From a bacterium UBA2219 (GTDB taxonomy: Bacteria > Desulfobacterota > Deferrimicrobia > Deferrimicrobiales > Deferrimicrobiaceae): a stretch of 11,746 nt of DNA. Shown here in pieces: positions 6,618-11,746 of the stretch. The notes below the pieces were generated by a model. The model did no database searches. It was not told where the DNA came from and was given only the letters and a program-made list of their open reading frames with translations. The stretch lies in the NCBI GenBank assembly GCA_002327765.1, contig DCUH01000032.1, positions 1 through 11,746 on the forward strand. The letters run 5' to 3'. Every line of letters starts with the position of its first letter. Position 1 is the first letter of the stretch. The translations under genes and the position numbers were made by a program.

Positions 6618-7049
6618 ATGCGGGTGAATCCGAAAATGACGGAGTACGAGTTCATAGAGGAGATCGACGACAACTTCATCTTCGACGAGGACCGTGAGTA
6701 CGAGGAGGCGGCGCGCGCGGGCGCGGCGATCTCCGACAACGCGGCGCTGATGGTGGGCTACGAGCTCGCCAAGGGAGGGTCGCTCGCGTCGAAGGAAGTC
6801 AACCTGGCGCTGCTCGGCATACTGGCGGAGGGGCGGCCGACCCCCGTGGTGCTGGCCGCGGTCCCCGTCGTAAAAGCGCTCCTCGAGGGTCAGCCGGCCG
6901 ACGCGGAGAGCGTAGGCAAACTGCTCGCGGCATGCAAGGAGCACACGAGCGCGTGGAGCGGGCTGGGCATCCTCCTGTGCGCCGACGAGAGCCTGGAGCC
7001 CGAGATCGACGCCATCATGGAGCGGTACCGCTCGGCCGACGGCGGCTGA
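6618..7049 (+). CDS. Small acidic protein of unknown function, partner gene of the PEPCK-like protein
   Basis: This is a 143-residue soluble protein with no signal peptide or membrane segment. The N-terminal third is very acidic: 12 of the first 33 residues are Asp or Glu, around EYEFIEEIDDNFIFDEDREY. The rest reads as Ala/Leu-rich helices (AALMVGYELAKGG, VNLALLGILAEG, VVLAAVPVVKALLEG, SVGKLLAACKEHT), ending LEPEIDAIMERYRSADGG. I do not recognise the family. A good AGGAGG (6603-6608) lies 9 bases before ATG 6618. The gene starts 23 bases after the PEPCK-like gene, so the two are probably co-transcribed, and the acidic protein may be a regulator, adaptor or substrate of it. A 5-bp hairpin CCGGC-ATAAA-GCCGG (6586-6600) spans the upstream stop codon. 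Its 3' end overlaps the convergent RND gene by 35 bases. Confidence 0.78.
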   Translation: MRVNPKMTEYEFIEEIDDNFIFDEDREYEEAARAGAAISDNAALMVGYELAKGGSLASKEVNLALLGILAEGRPTPVVLAAVPVVKALLEGQPADAESVGKLLAACKEHTSAWSGLGILLCADESLEPEIDAIMERYRSADGG

Positions 7050-10000
7050 GGGCCGCCCGCAGGTCGTCCAGGTACGAATAGGCGACCGGCGTCGCCAGCA
7101 GGGTAAGCAGCAGCGACAGCGTCTGCCCGCCGATCACGACCACGGCGATCACCCGGCGCTCCTCGGCGCCCGGGCCGGTCCCCACGGCCAGCGGAAGCAT
7201 CCCCGCCACGAACGTCATCGTCGTCATGAGGATGGGCCGGAGCCGGTCGCGGTTCCCCTGGCGGATCGCCGCCTCCCGGTCCATCCCCGCGGCCCGCAGG
7301 TTGTTCATGTGGTCGATCTGCAGGATGGCGTTCTTCTTGACCACCCCGAACAGCACGAGGATCCCCAGCGTCGAGTACAGGTTCAGCGTGTTCCCCATCA
7401 GCCAGAGCGACAGCAGCGCGAAAGGCACGGCGAGCGGGATCGAGAGCAGGATGATGAGGGGATAGACCAGGCTCTCGAACTGGGAGGCGAGGATCATGTA
7501 CATGAAGACGAACGAGAGTGCGAACGCCCAGATGAACTCGACGAACGTCCGCTCGAGCTCCCTCCCCCGTCCCGAGACGCTCGTCGTGTAGCCGGCGGGC
7601 AGGTTCATCTCCTCCACGGCGGCCCGCAGCGCGGCGAGGCGGTCCGCCAGCGCGTAGCCGGGCGCCACGGACCCCCTCAAACGGACTTCGCGCTGCCGGT
7701 CGAGCCGGTCGATCCGCGAGGCGCTCTTGACCTCCTCCACCCGGGCGACGCTGCCGATCTGCACGATCCCGCCGTCCTCCCTCGGGACGTACAGCCCCCC
7801 GATCGTCGCCGGGTCCGCCCGGTCCTCCTCCCGCAGGCGTAGCTGGACCATGTACTCCTCGTTGTTCGCCGGGTCGCGGAACCGCGACACCTCCTCGTCG
7901 CCTCCCACCATCAGCCGTACCGCCGTGCCGATGCGCTCGGGGTCGACACGCAGGTCCGCCGCGCGGGCGCGGTCGACCTGGACCCGCAGCTCCGGCTTGT
8001 CGAGCTTCAGCGTCGTGTCGGCCTCCATGATGCCGAGCGACTCCTGGCGCGCCACCAGCCGCTCCGCGAACGAGGACAGCGCCGCAAGGTCCGGGCCGCG
8101 GAAGACGAAGTTGATGTCCCAGCTCCCGCCGCCGATGTTGAACCCGCCGATGTTCCGGGCGGAGGTCCGCAGGTCGGTGTACTTGCGCATCCGGGCCCGG
8201 ACCTCCTGCATGATCTCCTTCTGCGCGCGGTTCCCCTGGAACGCCTTCCACGGCCGCAGCCGCAGGGTGTCCCCCAGGAGCCGGGAGATCGAGAAGACGC
8301 GCTCCCCGTGCGGCTGCAGCTGCACGTACATCCGTCCCTCGCTCACCCCGCCGATCCATCCCCCCCCGGCGGTGGACAGGACCAGGCGCACCCCGCGGAC
8401 TTCCCGAACCTCGCGGACGAGGGCGTTCATGATCTCGTCCATGCTGGCCAGGCTCGTCCCCTGCGGGGCGGTGACGCTCACCGTGAACTCCCCCTCGTCC
8501 GCGTTGGCGGGAAGGTAGTCCTGCCGGATCACGGAGTAGAGCGGCACCACCGAGAGCATGACGCCCAGCGACAGCAAGGCCACCGCCCCCCGGTGCCGCA
8601 GCGAGAAATCGAGCGCACGGGAGTAGGCCTCGTCGATCCGGCGGTAGAACCCCGCACGGGACCGGGGCGCCTCTCCCTCCTCCCCGCCGTCCCGCTCCCC
8701 TTTCCCCAGGAGCCGCGCGCTCATCATCGGGGTCAGCGTGAAGGACACGAGCAGGCTCACCAGGACCGCGACGGCCGCCGTGATGCCGAACTGGTAGAGG
8801 AAGCGGCCCGAGATGCTCGACATGAACGACACCGGGATGAAGATGATCACCAGGGAGAACGTTGTCGCCGTGACGGCCATGCCGATGTCCGCCGTGGCGG
8901 CCCGCGCGGCGTCGAACGGCGACATCCCCTTCTCCTCGACGAACCGGAAGATGTTCTCGAGAACGACGATCGCGTCGTCGATGACGATGCCCACCATCAG
9001 GACGAGGGCGAGCATCGTGACGCTGTTGAGGGTGAAGTCGAGCGCCCACATCATGCCGAAGGTGGAGATCACCGAAGACGGGATCGCCACGGCGGCGATC
9101 AGCGTCGAGCGCCAGCTCCGCATGAACCAGAGGACGACCAGGGACGCGAGGATGCTCCCAAGAACCAGGTGCACGTTGATTTCGTGCAGGGCGGCGTGGA
9201 TGTAGCGGGACTGGTCCTGGATCAGGGTGACTTCGACGCCCGCGGGGAGCTCCGCCGACGCCGCCTCGAGCGCCTTCTTCGCCGCGTCGATGACGGCCAC
9301 CGTGTTCGCCCCGGACTGGCGCCGCACCTCGAGGACCACCGTCGGGACGCCGTTCAGCCGGGCCGTCGAGCGCTGCTCCTTGGTGCCGTCCTCCGCGCGG
9401 CCGATGTCGCGGACGCGTACGGGCTCGCCGCCGATCGTCGCGACCACCAGGTCGTCGAAGGCGCGCGGGTCGGCCAGCCGCCCGATCGTCCGGATCGTCT
9501 CCTCCCGGGGGCCGCGCGTGACGTTCCCGCCCGCGGCGTCGGTGTTCTGGGCGGCGATCGCGTCGCGCACGGCGGTGATGGGGAGCCGGAAGGCGGCCAG
9601 CCGGTCGGCCTCGACCCACACGTTGACCGCGCGCTCCAGCCCGCCGACGATTCGCACCTCGCCGACGCCCGCCGACCGCTCGAGGCGGACCTTCACGATC
9701 TTGTCCGCCAGCTCGGTCAGCTCGCGCAGCGTCAGGTCGCCGGACAGCGCCGCCGTCAGGACCGGCTGCTGGTCGTTGTCGAACTTGGAGACCAGCGGGA
9801 CGGTGGCGTCCTCCGGGAGGTCCTCCAGGACGGTGTTTACCCGGTCGCGGACGTCCTGGGCGGCCGTGTCGATGTCCCGCTTGAGGTTGAACGTCACGAC
9901 GACGACGGAGGAGCCCGGCCCGGAGATGGACTTGAGCTCGTCGATCCCCTCGACGGTGTTCACCGCCTCCTCGATCCGCCTGGAGATCTCGGTCTCGACC

Positions 10001-10176
10001 TCCTCCGAGGAGGCGCCGGGAAGCTGGGTGCGGATCGAAACGGTGGGGAGGTCGACGGAGGGGAACCGGTCGATGCCGAGCCGGGTGTACGCGGTGGCCC
10101 CGACCACGACCAGCGCCATGATGATCATCGCCGCGAAGACGGGGCGGCGGATGCAGATCTCGGCGATCTTCTGCAA
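7015..10176 (-). CDS. RND efflux pump, inner-membrane transporter (AcrB/HAE1 family)
   Basis: This is a 1053-residue full-length RND transporter. The N-terminus has the typical IRRPVFAAMIIMALVVVGAT helix 1, followed by SVDLPTVSIRTQLPGASSEE of the porter domain. The proton-relay residues are present: D400-D401 in VGIVIDDAIVVLENI (TM4) and K948 in VVKKNAILQIDH (TM10). The two large periplasmic loops and about twelve membrane helices are complete, ending YSYLDDLRAALSRRRPSGTA. Such pumps use the proton gradient to move drugs, solvents or other compounds across both membranes with a fusion protein and an outer-membrane channel. The HAE1-type DD motif argues for organic substrates rather than the heavy-metal HME type, but substrate is not provable here. 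The start is TTG 10174-10176, six bases after the stop of the fusion-protein gene, implying coupling. No TolC-like gene is in the window. The C-terminal codons overlap the convergent 6618-7049 gene. Confidence 0.96.
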   Translation of the reverse strand: MQKIAEICIRRPVFAAMIIMALVVVGATAYTRLGIDRFPSVDLPTVSIRTQLPGASSEEVETEISRRIEEAVNTVEGIDELKSISGPGSSVVVVTFNLKRDIDTAAQDVRDRVNTVLEDLPEDATVPLVSKFDNDQQPVLTAALSGDLTLRELTELADKIVKVRLERSAGVGEVRIVGGLERAVNVWVEADRLAAFRLPITAVRDAIAAQNTDAAGGNVTRGPREETIRTIGRLADPRAFDDLVVATIGGEPVRVRDIGRAEDGTKEQRSTARLNGVPTVVLEVRRQSGANTVAVIDAAKKALEAASAELPAGVEVTLIQDQSRYIHAALHEINVHLVLGSILASLVVLWFMRSWRSTLIAAVAIPSSVISTFGMMWALDFTLNSVTMLALVLMVGIVIDDAIVVLENIFRFVEEKGMSPFDAARAATADIGMAVTATTFSLVIIFIPVSFMSSISGRFLYQFGITAAVAVLVSLLVSFTLTPMMSARLLGKGERDGGEEGEAPRSRAGFYRRIDEAYSRALDFSLRHRGAVALLSLGVMLSVVPLYSVIRQDYLPANADEGEFTVSVTAPQGTSLASMDEIMNALVREVREVRGVRLVLSTAGGGWIGGVSEGRMYVQLQPHGERVFSISRLLGDTLRLRPWKAFQGNRAQKEIMQEVRARMRKYTDLRTSARNIGGFNIGGGSWDINFVFRGPDLAALSSFAERLVARQESLGIMEADTTLKLDKPELRVQVDRARAADLRVDPERIGTAVRLMVGGDEEVSRFRDPANNEEYMVQLRLREEDRADPATIGGLYVPREDGGIVQIGSVARVEEVKSASRIDRLDRQREVRLRGSVAPGYALADRLAALRAAVEEMNLPAGYTTSVSGRGRELERTFVEFIWAFALSFVFMYMILASQFESLVYPLIILLSIPLAVPFALLSLWLMGNTLNLYSTLGILVLFGVVKKNAILQIDHMNNLRAAGMDREAAIRQGNRDRLRPILMTTMTFVAGMLPLAVGTGPGAEERRVIAVVVIGGQTLSLLLTLLATPVAYSYLDDLRAALSRRRPSGTAP

Positions 10177-10182
10177 GCGGCC

Positions 10183-11394
10183 CTACCGCGTCACGGTGAC
10201 GGGCGCCCCGCCGACGAGGTTCCCGGGCTCGAGGACGACCTCTTCGCCCGCGGCCAGCCCTTCGAGGACCTCCAGGCGGTCGCCGGAGCGGCGGCCGGTG
10301 CGGATCTTCCGCTCCACGGCGCGTCCGTCCTTCACGCCGAAGACCTTCTCGATCCCCGCGAAGGTCACGACCGCGGAGGCCGGCGCGAGGACGACGGGGA
10401 GGTCGGCCTGGACCACGATCTCGGCCCGCGCGAACGCGCCGGGCCGCAATCGCCCGCCCGGATTCGCCACCTCGGCCTCGACGGCCAGCGTCCGGTTCTG
10501 CTCTTGGATGGAAGGGCTCAGGCGGACCACCCGCCCGACGTAATCGGCGGGGTCTCCCTCGATGCGGACCCTCACGGCCTGCCCGGACCGGACGGCGGGG
10601 GCGTCGCGCTCCGGGACCGCGACCCGCAGGCGGAGCGGGTGGATCTTCACCAGGCCGACAACCGGCGCGCCGGCCGCCAGGTATTCGCCGACCGAGGCCT
10701 TCCGCTCCCTCACCGCCCCGTCCAGCGTGGAGAGGAGGGTCGTGTCCGCCAGCTGCTGCTTCGCCAGCTCGAGCCCCGAGCGCCGCTCGGACAGGATCTC
10801 CGCGCGGTTGCGTATCTCCTCCACGGCGGCCTGGTACCTCCCCTCGGCGACCAGCAGCTTCGACAGGGAGGCGTCGTACTCGGCCCGGGCGATGTACTCC
10901 TTCTTCCAGAGCTGCTCCATGCGGTCACGGTTCAGGCGAGCCTCGTCGAGCACCGCGGCCGCCTCCCGCACGAGCGCGGTCTCCTCGGGGTCGACCCGGT
11001 CGTCCGCGCCCTCCGGCGCGAGCCCCAGCCCCGCGCGCACCTGGCGCAGGGCCGCCTCGGCCTGCTGTACCCTGAGACGGTAATCGGTGGGGTCGAGGCG
11101 CGCCAGCGGCTGCCCTTTTCGAACGGGAGTGCCCAGGTCGACCGGGATCTCGATCACCCGCCCGGGGATCTTGAACCCCGCGACGACGTCGACGTCGGCC
11201 GCCAGCGTCCCGGTGACGGCGACCGTGCGGGGCAACCGCCCCTCCACGGCCGCGGCGAGACGGACGGAACGGGCCGTCTGGGATTTGTTTTCGCCGCCCT
11301 TCCGGGCCTTCTGCGCATCGTCCCTTCCACAGGACGAGGCGGCCGCGGCGAGCGCGAGCGCGGCGAGCAGGGCGAACGTACGATATGAGCTCAA
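10183..11394 (-). CDS. RND efflux periplasmic adaptor (membrane fusion protein, HlyD/AcrA family), lipoprotein
   Basis: This adaptor links the RND pump to an outer-membrane channel. From the chosen start it is 403 residues. The N-terminus is a lipoprotein signal, RTFALLAALALAAAASSCGR, with Cys22 as the likely lipidated residue. Then come the first lipoyl half (VAGFKIPGRVIEIPVDLGTP, VRKGQPLARLDPTDY), an alpha-helical hairpin (about residues 110-210, with AEAALRQVRA and LVAEGRYQAAVEEIRNRAEI), the second lipoyl half (LLSTLDGAVRERKASVGEYL), and beta-barrel and membrane-proximal domains (VLAPASAVVTFAGIEKVFGV). TTG 11392-11394 is preferred because TAAGGAAGGA (11401-11410) lies six bases upstream and the signal peptide begins there; an in-frame ATG at 11442 would add 16 residues of non-signal sequence. 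Stop TAG 10183-10185. It is first in a two-gene operon with the RND pump and divergent from arsM. Confidence 0.93.
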   Translation of the reverse strand: MSSYRTFALLAALALAAAASSCGRDDAQKARKGGENKSQTARSVRLAAAVEGRLPRTVAVTGTLAADVDVVAGFKIPGRVIEIPVDLGTPVRKGQPLARLDPTDYRLRVQQAEAALRQVRAGLGLAPEGADDRVDPEETALVREAAAVLDEARLNRDRMEQLWKKEYIARAEYDASLSKLLVAEGRYQAAVEEIRNRAEILSERRSGLELAKQQLADTTLLSTLDGAVRERKASVGEYLAAGAPVVGLVKIHPLRLRVAVPERDAPAVRSGQAVRVRIEGDPADYVGRVVRLSPSIQEQNRTLAVEAEVANPGGRLRPGAFARAEIVVQADLPVVLAPASAVVTFAGIEKVFGVKDGRAVERKIRTGRRSGDRLEVLEGLAAGEEVVLEPGNLVGGAPVTVTR

Positions 11395-11473
11395 GATGAT
11401 TCCTTCCTTACCGCATTCATGAAAGTGTACTTCCCCGGACATGCCCCGCGCAATGGGCCTCGAAGGTTCGTGT

Positions 11474-11502
11474 TTGCCCCCGCGGGTCCAGGATGTTATT
11501 AT
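11474..11502 (+). promoter_or_regulatory. Candidate sigma-70 promoter for arsM
   Basis: TTGCCC (11474-11479) and TATTAT (11497-11502) are separated by exactly 17 bases and lie about 48 bases before the arsM ATG. On the opposite strand a perfect TATAAT (11501-11506) could serve the efflux operon, but without a good -35 box. An imperfect inverted repeat, AATCGT...ATGATT (11507-11529, 11-base centre), lies just downstream and could be an operator, for example for an ArsR-type repressor. No regulator gene is visible in the window. Confidence 0.42.
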
Positions 11503-11549
11503 TATAAATCGTCAATTGTAAATATGATTGAAGGGCGGGCGGAAACGGC

Positions 11550-11746
11550 ATGGAAGAGAACGAGATCCGGAAATACGTGCGGGAAAGGTACGCCGGCATC
11601 GCCCGGAAGGGCGGCTCCTGCTGCGACCCGAACTCCCCGTGCTGCGGCGGGGCCACCCCCGAATCGGCGAGCGGAAAGGTCGGGTACTCGGAGGAGGAGA
11701 TGCGCAGCGTCCCGGAAGGGTCCAACCTGGGGCTGGGATGCGGCAA
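11550..11746 (+). CDS. arsM: Arsenite S-adenosylmethyltransferase, N-terminal fragment
   Basis: The gene starts at ATG 11550 and runs off the end of the window, leaving 65 complete codons. The protein begins MEENEIRKYVRERYAGIARK, followed by GGSCCDPNSPCCGG and then KVGYSEEEMRSVPEGSNLGL and GCG. The YS-x-EE...SVPEG-N-GLGCG block is highly characteristic of ArsM, and the Cys in GLGCG (C64) corresponds to the first of the conserved arsenic-binding cysteines. The extra CC pairs (C24-C25, C31-C32) are typical of bacterial ArsM N-termini. The enzyme methylates arsenite using S-adenosylmethionine in the cytoplasm, giving methylated and volatile arsenicals. The SAM-binding motif and the other cysteines lie beyond the window. 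There is only a weak purine-rich ribosome-binding stretch (AAGGGCGGGCGG). It is divergent from the RND efflux operon. Confidence 0.92.
   Translation, partial: MEENEIRKYVRERYAGIARKGGSCCDPNSPCCGGATPESASGKVGYSEEEMRSVPEGSNLGLGCG

Noticed and set aside
6890..9619. Open frame of 909 codons on the - strand in another frame of the RND gene
   Set aside because: Same strand but out of frame with the RND motifs; Arg/Gly/Pro/Ala-rich shadow.
8308..11388. Open frame of 1026 codons on the + strand opposite the RND operon
   Set aside because: It is antisense to two clear family members and reads as a charged Arg/Asp/His/Gly-rich string without domains, as expected from GC-rich third-position bias.
1..11746. 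CRISPR arrays, tRNA genes, insertion sequences or attachment sites
   Set aside because: No regularly spaced direct repeats, tRNA-like cloverleaf, transposase or terminal inverted repeats were seen on either strand.

Overview
The window is uniformly GC-rich (well above 60% by eye) except for two AT-rich intergenic islands, at about 2740-3060 and 11490-11530. The gene content is a PEP-CTERM surface protein, a paired short-chain chromate transporter, an RND efflux pair, an arsenite methyltransferase and an iron-type ABC importer. This suits a free-living, metal-exposed, environmental Gram-negative bacterium with an outer membrane. My best guess is a Desulfuromonadota/Geobacter-like deltaproteobacterial lineage, but there is no rRNA or other marker to confirm it.

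Layout, left to right. (1) 1-2128, + strand: the 3' end of a PotA/FbpC-type ABC ATPase, then a fused two-domain permease, closed by a strong hairpin terminator (2154-2185) that should work in both directions. (2) 2207-2747, - strand: a PEP-CTERM-type exported protein that looks broken. It has an ATT where the start codon should be and a one-base shift in a G4 run. A roughly 300 bp AT-rich spacer follows. (3) 3059-4395, - strand: two half-size ChrA genes separated by one base, preceded by a small membrane-anchored or secreted ORF. The first ChrA gene has no conventional start codon. (4) 4396-4791: a non-coding or leader region between divergent units, with a possible 28-residue membrane peptide. 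(5) 4792-7049, + strand: a two-gene unit made of a 600-aa protein with a divergent ATP-type PEP-carboxykinase-like C-terminal domain and a 143-aa acidic protein. This unit is the least familiar part of the window. (6) 7015-11394, - strand: an RND inner-membrane pump and its lipoprotein membrane-fusion partner, both with TTG starts. The pump gene overlaps the end of unit 5 tail to tail. (7) 11550-end, + strand: the N-terminus of ArsM, divergent from the efflux operon across an AT-rich promoter region.

How the genes fit together: the ABC genes form an importer whose binding protein and most of the ATPase lie outside the window. The ChrA pair, RND pair and ArsM together suggest metal or metalloid resistance and export, but nothing in the sequence fixes the RND substrate. 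Unit 5 keeps most of the PEPCK active-site residues but has an N-terminal half unlike PEPCK, so it may be a kinase or phosphotransferase with a dedicated small partner. That role is inference.
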